Assembly (NCBI GenBank): GCA_965233625.1
Contig: OZ247499.1
Span: forward strand, 6,820,001-6,884,000
Direction: 5' to 3'
DNA: 64,000 bases
Source: G965233625 sp965233625
GTDB taxonomy: Bacteria; Planctomycetota; Planctomycetia; Pirellulales; Pirellulaceae
Numbering within the stretch: position 1 is the first letter of the stretch; each line of letters begins with the position of its first letter. Positions 44,265-52,808 of the stretch are shown here, in pieces. The notes beneath the pieces were generated by a model, which worked only from the letters and a program-made list of their open reading frames with translations, had not been told where the DNA came from and made no database searches. Both the position numbers and the translations under genes were made by a program.

Positions 44265-45476
44265 TTAGCCCACTGCTGGTTCTTCCGGTTTCAGCTTGTC
44301 CAGCTCAAAGTACCGGCTGATGCCCTCAGCGACGTTCAGCCAGGTGGTCATCGCCTGACCATGTTCAGCGCGGATGCCGTTCGGTCGCTCGCGGGCGGTG
44401 TCTACCTGGTTTCGATTGCGCGTGCTGATCACCACCGTACGTACGCCGGGCGGCGTGGTGGCGTAAATCTCTGCTAACAGGCCCGGTAGATGGTCCTGAT
44501 GGGAAGACTGCGCCAACGTCAGTGCGTCGAGCAGTTCACGCAGAAACAGCGGCGAAATGGCGCCGGTGAATGTGTCCGCCGTGGAGCCGGAAATGCCGAA
44601 CGTCACGCGTCCGCCTCCGCCTTGCCGCGACAGGTCGGAGGCCACGGTGGCGGCGAAACTAACAGCCGTCTCAATGTGCTCCAGCTTCTTCTCCAGCGAT
44701 TGATTGGCCGGCTGGCCGGGCAGGCATAGATCCAGCACCACGTTGAGTTCGCGGCTGGTCTGCCGTTCGAACTGACGGACGGCCAGTTCTCCTAGGCGGG
44801 CGGAGGTTCGCCAGTGAATCCACCGCTGACTGTCTCCCGCGCGCCATTCACGCAGGCCGAAGAAATCGCCTTCAATCACGCCTTGCCGTCGGCGCGCCAA
44901 TGGGCCGCCGCTGCGGTCGTCATCAATCAGGCGGCGCCACTCACGCGTTAACTGCCCGGTGCGTGGCGCGACGAGTAACCCTTGCACCTTCTTGCCAGTG
45001 ACGGCCGTTTCGACCAGGCCCAGCGGGAACCGCGTTGAGCCACGCAGCGGGCCAAAGGTGTAGGCGCCGCGCTGTGGCAGATTACAGCGGTAGCTGGCGC
45101 GCACCGTTTTTCCTGGCGGCGCCGTGGGTAGTAGCACAGCGGCAGCCACCGGTGGTTGTTGGCCGCCAAGCTGTTCGATGCGGTCGTCGACGGTAATCGC
45201 CCAGCCGCTTAGCCGCGTGCGATGGTTGGTCAGTTCGATATCCACCACAAAGCTTTCGCCCGCCGTGGCGCGTTTCGGCAGCAGGCGGTTGAACGAAAGC
45301 TTCCGCATGGTGACGGCGGTCAGGCGCCAGTTAAAAACCAGTGGCCCGGTCATCAGTCCCGCGAGCAGCAGCAGCGGATTCAACTGCCGCATAACGGCGC
45401 CGCCCAGAATAAAGCCCAGCACCACCAGGTAATACCAGCCCTCTGCACGGATTTTCGTTCTTCGGCGGGCGGGCAT
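44265..45476 (-). CDS. DUF58 domain protein
   Basis: This 403-aa protein has two N-terminal hydrophobic segments (about 14-28 and 30-46) and the DUF58 core with RRRQGVIEGDFFGLREWRAGDSQRWIHWRTSAR, the strongest family mark. The second half has a VWA-like fold (LNVVLDLCLPG). DUF58 proteins usually lie beside a MoxR ATPase; none is here. It may be in the same leftward transcript as the kinases upstream. Confidence 0.88.
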   Translation of the reverse strand: MPARRRTKIRAEGWYYLVVLGFILGGAVMRQLNPLLLLAGLMTGPLVFNWRLTAVTMRKLSFNRLLPKRATAGESFVVDIELTNHRTRLSGWAITVDDRIEQLGGQQPPVAAAVLLPTAPPGKTVRASYRCNLPQRGAYTFGPLRGSTRFPLGLVETAVTGKKVQGLLVAPRTGQLTREWRRLIDDDRSGGPLARRRQGVIEGDFFGLREWRAGDSQRWIHWRTSARLGELAVRQFERQTSRELNVVLDLCLPGQPANQSLEKKLEHIETAVSFAATVASDLSRQGGGGRVTFGISGSTADTFTGAISPLFLRELLDALTLAQSSHQDHLPGLLAEIYATTPPGVRTVVISTRNRNQVDTARERPNGIRAEHGQAMTTWLNVAEGISRYFELDKLKPEEPAVG

Positions 45477-45543
45477 ACGGACGATCAGCGGGAGTTAACG
45501 GGCAAGGAGTATCGATGTTGAATGGCGGCGGTAATCGCTTGTT

Positions 45544-46473
45544 CTAAGCTTCGTCGGAAGGATGCGGCGCGGCTTCGACCTGCCGGCGCTTGACCAGCGT
45601 TACCTGGTTGCCGGCTTCGTTAAATTTTACTTCGTCCATGAACGTATTCATCAGCACCAGCCCGCGCCCGCCTTCATGTGCGATGGCCAATGGATCGCCC
45701 GCCTGCGGAACCGCGTCGATGTCAAAGCCAGGTCCATCGTCGCGGACGGTAATGACGGCCTCGTCGCGGTTGATCGAGACATTTACATGGGTCTGGCGGT
45801 CGCAATACGGCGACTCTTCACGGCGTGCGGCAATCGGGTCAGCGGCGCCGAGCACCATCTTCTCACGAGCGTCTTCCATATCCGCTGGCGAAAGCTCCAG
45901 GTTGCCACGGAACATGGCGTTTAACAAGGCGTGTTCCAGCGCCACGCCCACACGCACCCGTTCCATCGCCTGGCAAAGATCCATGCCTTCCACCATCTGC
46001 TGCGTCAGATCCACCAGCGGCACGATCAGGTCGGGATCGTTGGGCAGCGAGAACGAAAACTCATTGTGCTCCATGCAGCTAAGCAGTTTGCCGTAGCTCT
46101 GACCGGCGCCGATCAGACCAGAAATCTGCTCCAGCGCTTCCGGCAGCATCTGATTGATTTTGGATTTGGGAAGATAGCTGACGGCGCCGACTTTCAACGC
46201 TTCGGCAGCAATTGCTTCACTTCCTTTGCCAGTCATAAGAATCACCGGCACGTCGCCGTAATTCAGCTGAACGCTTCGCACCAGCTCCAGGCCATCCATC
46301 TCCGGCATCTGCATATCGGTGACAACCACATCGATGCCGCCCGCATCAAGTTTCGCCAGCGCGTCGGCGCCATTGTCGGCGTAGTCCACGTCCCACTCAG
46401 AGCCCTGACGCAGGATCCCGCCCACCAGACGTTGATCGACAAGTGAGTCATCGACGACAAGAACTGTTGGCAT
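45544..46473 (-). CDS. Response regulator with C-terminal HATPase (RsbW-like) domain
   Basis: This 309-aa protein has a receiver domain (1-125; VVDDS, phosphoacceptor Asp in VVVTDMQMPEMDG near 53, Lys in YLPKSK). The second half is a GHKL/HATPase_c2 domain with ALEHALLNAMFRGN (N box), VRDDGPGFD and GGRGLVLMNTF. There is no His-phosphorylation helix. This looks like a switch protein in the anti-sigma/RsbW style under receiver control. It follows the two hybrid kinases on the same strand and is probably their output. Partner is unknown. Confidence 0.9.
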   Translation of the reverse strand: MPTVLVVDDSLVDQRLVGGILRQGSEWDVDYADNGADALAKLDAGGIDVVVTDMQMPEMDGLELVRSVQLNYGDVPVILMTGKGSEAIAAEALKVGAVSYLPKSKINQMLPEALEQISGLIGAGQSYGKLLSCMEHNEFSFSLPNDPDLIVPLVDLTQQMVEGMDLCQAMERVRVGVALEHALLNAMFRGNLELSPADMEDAREKMVLGAADPIAARREESPYCDRQTHVNVSINRDEAVITVRDDGPGFDIDAVPQAGDPLAIAHEGGRGLVLMNTFMDEVKFNEAGNQVTLVKRRQVEAAPHPSDEA

Positions 46474-46538
46474 TGCTTGCGCCTCTTAGATGGGACGGAA
46501 ATTCCGTAGGAACTTCAATTGAAATGATTGACGATAAG

Positions 46539-49346
46539 CTATGTCAGCATATCGTTTCCATTGACGAATGCAACGAGCACGGGCAGCACGCGATCTATCT
46601 CCTGGCGTAACGGCTCACGCAGGCGGGCGGCTTCTTCGCAGTTGCCCTTGTTAGTCAGTTCTTCGATCTGCCGGGCGACTTCGCCAGCCTCTGTTTCGCC
46701 AAACATCCGCAGGGCGCCCTTAATAGTATGTGCGGCGCGGCGGGCCGTTTTCGCATCGTTTCCGCTGAGAGCCGTCTCCAGTAAGGTCTGCATCTCTGGC
46801 ACCTCGATCAGCACCGCTTCGAGCACTTCCACCAGCAACTCTTTGCTGCCGCCGGTCGCTTCCAGTGCGAGGTTCCAGTCTAGTTGCGGCGCGTCGGGAT
46901 GTGTTCCGCCGGGGTGTTTTTCATCTTGTGTGGCCACTTCCTGTTGCTGACTCGCCGAAGTGTTTTCGTCCGGCAGAAGCAACCGTCGCATGGTGGTGAA
47001 CAGTTCCACAGAACGGACGGGTTTGGCCAGGTATTCGTCCATGCCTGCGGCGAGGCAGCGTTCGCGGTCACCTTTCATGGCGTGCGCCGTCATCGCCACG
47101 ATGCATAGATGAGTGTCAGGCTTGTTCTGCTGCTGCCACTGACGGATCTGCGCCGTTGCTTCCAGGCCATCCAGCACGGGCATCTGCACGTCCATCAGCA
47201 CAAGATCGAACTTTTCGTCGCCGCTTTTGATCGCTTCCAGGGCTTCGGCGCCATTGTTGACGACGTGCACCGTGTGACCATTCTTTGTCAGTAAGCCCGT
47301 CGCCAGTTTCTGGTTAATGACGCTATCTTCCGCCAGCAGTACGTGCATGGGCGGCAGTTCAGGCAATTGGTTGGGTTGAATGACACTATGCTCCGGCTTG
47401 CCTTCGCCCAGTGCAGCCACGATGGCGTCGAACAGTTCCGACTGATTTACCGGCTTCATAAACTGCGCGGCGACTTTTAGCTTCCGCCCGCGTTTACCGT
47501 CGCCCTGGCGGCCGCCGGAAGTTAACAGAATGACGGGAAGGTCCTGGGTTGCCGGGTCGGCGCGAAGTTTTTCCACCAGTTGAAAACCATCGCACACCGG
47601 CATATTCACATCCGACACCATTAACGCGAATTGATTGCCCTGCCCTGCCCCGACGACACTGAGCAGATCCAGGGCGTCTTCCGCCCGCGCGGCGGTTGTC
47701 GGCCGCATGCCCCAGTTGGAAAGCATTTCTTCCAGGATCAGCCGGTTGGTGGCGTTGTCGTCCACCACCAGCACGCGGGTTCCTTCTAAACTGCCCGTCG
47801 TGGGCCGCTGGAACTGCGGTAGCTCTGTCTTTTCAAGCGTGACGGTGAATTCAAACTTACTGCCTTTGCCGGGCTCGCTCTCGGCGCGGATCTGCCCGCC
47901 CATCATTTCGACCAGCCGTGAGGAAATCGCCAGCCCCAGGCCGGTGCCGCCGAACTCACGCGTGGTGGAATTATCAGCCTGTTCAAAGGCGTTAAACACT
48001 TTCTCAAGTTTGGACTTCTCAATGCCAATGCCGGTATCGCGGATCGAGAACAGCAGTTCAATCTGATAGCTGGTTTCACGCTCGACGGAGATGTTCAGAA
48101 CCACTTCACCTTCGCGGGTGAACTTGATGGCGTTGCCCACCAGATTGACAACAATCTGCCGCAGGCGGCCCAGGTCGCCGATAACGGCATGGGGCACCGT
48201 GACATCCACCTGATACGCCAGTTCAATCTCAGCGCGGTTGGCCCGCAGTGCGAGCGAACGCATCGTATCGCCGATCCCTTCCCGTACTTCAAACGGCGCC
48301 GGGTCCAGTTCAAACTTACCGGCTTCGATTTTGCTGAAGTCAAGAATGTCGTTGATCAGCCCCAGCAGTGATTCTCCGGACTCGTTGACCATCCGCAGAT
48401 ATTCACGCTGCTCGACCGCCATTTTGGTGTCTAGCAGCAATTCCGTCATGCCAATAATCGCATTCATTGGCGTGCGGATTTCGTGGCTGATATTGGCCAG
48501 AAAGTCGCTCTTGGCGCGGTTGGCTTCTTCGGCGGCGTCTTTCGCTTCATGCAGTGCTTCCAGCGTCTGCTTCTTTTCTGTAATGTCGCGGGACACGCCA
48601 AAGGTGCCGATGATCTCGCCCTTGCTGTTACGCAATGGCGCTTTGGTGGACGAGGCCCAGGCGATGCGGCCACCGGGCCATACTTCGCGTTCTTCTTTGT
48701 CCCTGACAGGCTCGCCCGTTTCCATCACTGCCAGTTCGTCGAGGCGGGCGGCGGTAGCGTGTTCGGAATCGAAAAAGTCGAAGTCTGATTTACCCGTCGC
48801 TTCTGCCGCGTCGCTGAGCTGTAGGCGCTCCGCCATGCGGTCGCTGATGCGCAGAAAGCGGCTTTCGCGATCTTTGAAATAGATGTGGTCTGGAAGCGAG
48901 GTCATCAACGCCCGCAAAAGCTCCCGTTCCTGATCAAGTTCCTCCAGCAGGTCCTGCTGCTGCAACGCATAGCGGATAGAACGCTCTAGCTGACGCGCGT
49001 TTATCGTAGGTTGCACCAGATAGTCGGCGGCGCCAGCCTGCATGGCACGCAGATCTTCGCTGCGATCATCTTCCTGCGCCAGCAGGATCAGCGGTTCGCG
49101 GATGTCCGCTTTGACCGCCGCGCGGATCATCGCCAGGCCGTTGTCGTGACCTGCCGGATTGCCGATCAGGTACACATCGTGTTGCCTTAGTTTCACTGCG
49201 GTCAGGCCTGGCTCGAAGCTTTGCTCCAGGTCTAACTCGAATTCAATGTCCGCAATCTCTGACAGTAGCGACTGGATCTTCAGGAAGTTTTCCCGGTCAC
49301 TGTCCACCATTAAGATGCGGACGGGCTGACGAATGGCGGAGTGCAT
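46539..49346 (-). CDS. Hybrid histidine kinase with pseudo-receiver, PAS, two receivers and HPt
   Basis: This 935-aa cytoplasmic kinase has a receiver-like domain at 10-127, in which the phosphorylation Asp place is Gly62 (DVYLIGNPAG). PAS follows at 140-260, the dimerisation helix with His289 in SHEIRTPMN, HATPase at about 390-505 (DTGIGI, GGTGLGLAI), two normal receivers (Asp579 and Asp719) and an HPt domain with His873. There are no transmembrane segments. The pseudo-receiver cannot be phosphorylated in the ordinary way and may be a fixed interaction module. It follows the larger kinase by 28 bases. Confidence 0.93.
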   Translation of the reverse strand: MHSAIRQPVRILMVDSDRENFLKIQSLLSEIADIEFELDLEQSFEPGLTAVKLRQHDVYLIGNPAGHDNGLAMIRAAVKADIREPLILLAQEDDRSEDLRAMQAGAADYLVQPTINARQLERSIRYALQQQDLLEELDQERELLRALMTSLPDHIYFKDRESRFLRISDRMAERLQLSDAAEATGKSDFDFFDSEHATAARLDELAVMETGEPVRDKEEREVWPGGRIAWASSTKAPLRNSKGEIIGTFGVSRDITEKKQTLEALHEAKDAAEEANRAKSDFLANISHEIRTPMNAIIGMTELLLDTKMAVEQREYLRMVNESGESLLGLINDILDFSKIEAGKFELDPAPFEVREGIGDTMRSLALRANRAEIELAYQVDVTVPHAVIGDLGRLRQIVVNLVGNAIKFTREGEVVLNISVERETSYQIELLFSIRDTGIGIEKSKLEKVFNAFEQADNSTTREFGGTGLGLAISSRLVEMMGGQIRAESEPGKGSKFEFTVTLEKTELPQFQRPTTGSLEGTRVLVVDDNATNRLILEEMLSNWGMRPTTAARAEDALDLLSVVGAGQGNQFALMVSDVNMPVCDGFQLVEKLRADPATQDLPVILLTSGGRQGDGKRGRKLKVAAQFMKPVNQSELFDAIVAALGEGKPEHSVIQPNQLPELPPMHVLLAEDSVINQKLATGLLTKNGHTVHVVNNGAEALEAIKSGDEKFDLVLMDVQMPVLDGLEATAQIRQWQQQNKPDTHLCIVAMTAHAMKGDRERCLAAGMDEYLAKPVRSVELFTTMRRLLLPDENTSASQQQEVATQDEKHPGGTHPDAPQLDWNLALEATGGSKELLVEVLEAVLIEVPEMQTLLETALSGNDAKTARRAAHTIKGALRMFGETEAGEVARQIEELTNKGNCEEAARLREPLRQEIDRVLPVLVAFVNGNDMLT

Positions 49347-49374
49347 AGGCGTGGGTGGTTCCGGTAAATTCCGT

Positions 49375-52300
49375 CTAAGACTGCTGCGAGGCGAATTCCT
49401 GCAAAATAGGCGTCAGGTGCCGCATCTCGGTTTCTAGTTCCAGGTACGCCGCCTGGGCCGCATCAAAAGCTTCGTCCCGTCCATAGTGTTCTATCGCCAG
49501 CGCGCTATCTGTCGCCGCCTCCAGGCCGTACATCCGTACCGCACCTTTCAGCGTATGCGCCACGCGCCGCAATGTTTCGCCGTCGCGATTTTCAATGGCC
49601 ACCTTCATGTCTTGAAGCTGCCGTGGGTATTCGTTGAGGAAAACCTGCAGCACTTCGTTCAGTAATTCCCGGTCATTCCCGACTGCGGCCAGGGCGCTTT
49701 GCATGTCGACCACTTCGGTGGTGCGGAGCTTATCTGGTTGAGCGATTGCAGATGTATCGCCGTTGTCTTCCGTGGTAGAAACGTCTATCGCCGGTTTCTG
49801 TTCGTTTTGCGTGGGTTGCTGCTTCCCTTTTTTACCGGGAGTAGAACCCGCGAGTTTTGCGATTTTGTCGAACAGCACCTGAGCCCGGATGGGCTTTGCG
49901 ATATAGTCGTCCATGCCCGCGGCGAGGCATCGTTCGCGGTCGCCCTGCATCGCGTGGGCGGTCATCGCCATGATGGGCGTTTTCCGCCGGGTCGATTGTT
50001 GATGTTCGCGGATAGCGGCAGTGGCGGACAGCCCGTCCAGTTCCGGCATCTGAACGTCCATCAAAATGAGATCGAAATCACGTTGCTTGACGGCTTCGAC
50101 AGCTTCGTTGCCGTTGTTGGCGACAAAAATATCGTGCCCGTGGCGTTTCAAGAGTCCAATCGCCAGCTTCTGATTCACCAGGCTGTCTTCCGCTAACAGA
50201 ATGTTCAGCGGCTGCGTCGCCGTTGCCGTGTAGGTTGGCTCATCCGTTGGAGCAGGAGCAACCTTGCAGCCCAGCGAAAGTGCAATCGCGTCGAACAGTT
50301 CCGACTGTTTGATGGGTTTCTTCAGATAAGCGGCGACGCCCAGCTTTTCGCAATGCGTTACGGTTTCGTTATGATCCGGTGAACGTAACATCATCACCAC
50401 CGGGCACGCGGGCAGTTCTTCCTCTTTGATCTGTTCGATAAGTTGAAAACCGTCCGTCTCTGGCATGTGCAGATCGACCAGTAGCAGGTCCATCGGTTCT
50501 TCTGGGGACTGGTTTCTGAGTATAGTCAGCGCCTGTTCTGCGTCCGCCGCCAGGATGGGCTGCATCTCCCAGCTTGTAAGCATCTCTTGCAGAATGTTCT
50601 GCGTCGTGATGTTGTCGTCCACCACCAGCACCCGCGACTGCGGCAGCGGCACCGGCATCGAGGTGGTTTCCGCATCTTCAGGGGCGATTTCAAACTCGCA
50701 GGTGAAGTGGAATTCGCTACCTGTTTCTACTTCGCCATTGAGCCAGATGCCGCCGTTCATCAGTTCCACGAAACTGGTGCAGATCGCCAGCCCAAGGCCC
50801 GTGCCGCCGTGTTCGCGGGTGGAGGAATTATCAACCTGCTCAAACGGGAAGAAGATGGCCGCGTGCATGTTGGACGGTACGCCCACGCCTGTATCGCGGA
50901 TGACAAAGTGCAGCTTGGCTCTGTTTTTCTCATCGTCGCGGCGATGCAACTGGCAGTGCAGTTCGATTTCACCTTCGCTGGTGAACTTAATGCTGTTGCC
51001 AATCAGGTTGGTCACAATCTGCCGTAGACGCACCTGATCGCCGTACAGAATCGCGGGCACGTCCGCGTCAAAATGACTGATAAGCTCCAGCCCTTTACGA
51101 TGCGCCTTCACCGCCAGTGTCTTAAGTGTGTCACCCAGGCATTCGCGCAGGTTGAACTTCACGATGTCCAGTTCCAGGCGGCCGGCTTCGATCTTGGAGA
51201 AGTCGAGCACGTCGTTAATAATCGCCAGCAGCGATTCGCCCGACTCCAGCACCATCGACAGATATTCTTTCTGCTCGCGGGTGACCTGCGAGTTCAGCAC
51301 CAGTTCGGTCATGCCAATGATGGCGTTCATGGGCGTGCGGACTTCGTGACTCATATTGGCCAGGAACTGGCTTTTGGCTTCGTTGGCGGCGTCGGCAGCT
51401 TCTTTAGCCAGCCGCAGTTTTACTTCCGCCTGTTTACGGTCCGTGATGTCCAGGACAAAGCAGATGCACTCATCGTCAGAATCATCGACCAGTGAGACGC
51501 CGATCAGCACATCCACACGGCCGCCGTCTTTGCGGTAGTACTGTTTTTCCCAGGGCTGCGCGATGCCTTCAGCGCGGAGTTCAAAAATCGCGTGTTCATC
51601 GGATTTAACGTGTTCCGGCGGTGTCCATTCGTCCCACCGCAAGCCGCCGGCGTCGAGATCTTCGCGTGTGTATCCCACCATGTTCAACAGTGCATCGTTC
51701 GCACGCAGCACTCGGCCGTCTAGCGTACAGATCATGATGCCAATGATGTTGGAGTCGACCAGTCGCCTGAACTTCGCATCCGATTGCCGTTGTGCACGTT
51801 CTGCCTGAATGTGGCTGGTGACATCCCAGAACATGCCTTGCGTGCCCGAAACATTGCCGTCGGCATCGTACACGGGCGCCTTGAGAACATGCACAAATAA
51901 CTGAGAGCCGTCCGCCTTCTGATGTTCTTCAATGTCCTCCAGTGTGTGACAGCTTTCTGTCACGCGACGGTCGTCGTCGCGGTATTTGCGGGCCAGGTCA
52001 CCGGGAAACAGGTCGAAGTCTGTCTGCCCCAGCAGGTCTTCGTACGCTACGCCCAGTTCGTCGCAGTAACGCTGGTTGGCGAAAATGATCTTACCGTTGA
52101 GGTCTTTCTGGAAAACATTCAGTGGCAGGCTTTCGACCAGCGAGCGGTAGCGCGCTTCGTAGGCACGCAGCGTCTGTTCGGCCTTCTCGCGTTCAACAAT
52201 TTCCTGCTTGAGATGCTCGTTGGTTGTGGCGAGTACTTCACGCTGTTTGTCGGCGTCGGCAGTTCGTTCCGCAACCCGGTCTTCAAGCTCCGCGTTCAGA

Positions 52301-52647
52301 TCATTCAGTTCACGGTTGGCTTCTTCAATACCTTCTTCCAGCACCAGGCGCCGCCGGACCAGCAGGGTGATAGAAAGAATCGCAAAGACGGCGAGTGCAC
52401 GGTTCACCAGATACGCCCAGTCGGGGGTGGTGCTATCCATCGAGTACATCATGCCGACAACATTCAGAATCACGCACCCGCCTGCCACGATGAGCACGTC
52501 ATTGCGGTGCGGCGACCACATAGAACTGAGCACGACGCCGACGTAGAGAATCCCCATTGCTACGCCGGTTGGCGTAAACAGATCGAAGACCAGAATTCCG
52601 GCCATCATCAGCACGCAGAATAAAAGAATCTGGATTCTCTTGGCCAA
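49375..52647 (-). CDS. Membrane hybrid histidine kinase with two PAS, two receivers and HPt
   Basis: This 1090-aa kinase has three or four N-terminal membrane segments (1-97), a coiled coil, PAS domains at about 165-285 and 290-410, His434 in SHEVRTPMN, an HATPase at about 535-655 (RDTGVGV, GGTGLGLAI), receivers with Asp725 and Asp864, and an HPt domain with His1031 near the end. It therefore has a whole phosphorelay in one chain. It is closely related to the next kinase in the kinase-receiver-receiver-HPt part, suggesting duplication. It heads the leftward cluster. Confidence 0.93.
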   Translation of the reverse strand: MAKRIQILLFCVLMMAGILVFDLFTPTGVAMGILYVGVVLSSMWSPHRNDVLIVAGGCVILNVVGMMYSMDSTTPDWAYLVNRALAVFAILSITLLVRRRLVLEEGIEEANRELNDLNAELEDRVAERTADADKQREVLATTNEHLKQEIVEREKAEQTLRAYEARYRSLVESLPLNVFQKDLNGKIIFANQRYCDELGVAYEDLLGQTDFDLFPGDLARKYRDDDRRVTESCHTLEDIEEHQKADGSQLFVHVLKAPVYDADGNVSGTQGMFWDVTSHIQAERAQRQSDAKFRRLVDSNIIGIMICTLDGRVLRANDALLNMVGYTREDLDAGGLRWDEWTPPEHVKSDEHAIFELRAEGIAQPWEKQYYRKDGGRVDVLIGVSLVDDSDDECICFVLDITDRKQAEVKLRLAKEAADAANEAKSQFLANMSHEVRTPMNAIIGMTELVLNSQVTREQKEYLSMVLESGESLLAIINDVLDFSKIEAGRLELDIVKFNLRECLGDTLKTLAVKAHRKGLELISHFDADVPAILYGDQVRLRQIVTNLIGNSIKFTSEGEIELHCQLHRRDDEKNRAKLHFVIRDTGVGVPSNMHAAIFFPFEQVDNSSTREHGGTGLGLAICTSFVELMNGGIWLNGEVETGSEFHFTCEFEIAPEDAETTSMPVPLPQSRVLVVDDNITTQNILQEMLTSWEMQPILAADAEQALTILRNQSPEEPMDLLLVDLHMPETDGFQLIEQIKEEELPACPVVMMLRSPDHNETVTHCEKLGVAAYLKKPIKQSELFDAIALSLGCKVAPAPTDEPTYTATATQPLNILLAEDSLVNQKLAIGLLKRHGHDIFVANNGNEAVEAVKQRDFDLILMDVQMPELDGLSATAAIREHQQSTRRKTPIMAMTAHAMQGDRERCLAAGMDDYIAKPIRAQVLFDKIAKLAGSTPGKKGKQQPTQNEQKPAIDVSTTEDNGDTSAIAQPDKLRTTEVVDMQSALAAVGNDRELLNEVLQVFLNEYPRQLQDMKVAIENRDGETLRRVAHTLKGAVRMYGLEAATDSALAIEHYGRDEAFDAAQAAYLELETEMRHLTPILQEFASQQS

Positions 52648-52808
52648 AGATACATCCTAGCTGCTGGAGCGAAATTGCTTTACCTGACCCCACAATAAGG
52701 CTACACCCCAGCAGCGCCATAAACAAGCAACCTGATAACCAGCGTAGCGCCGTGTTAAAGTACATGCATTCCGTATTCACCAGGCGCCTGAAAATCGCGT
52801 GAAGCAAC

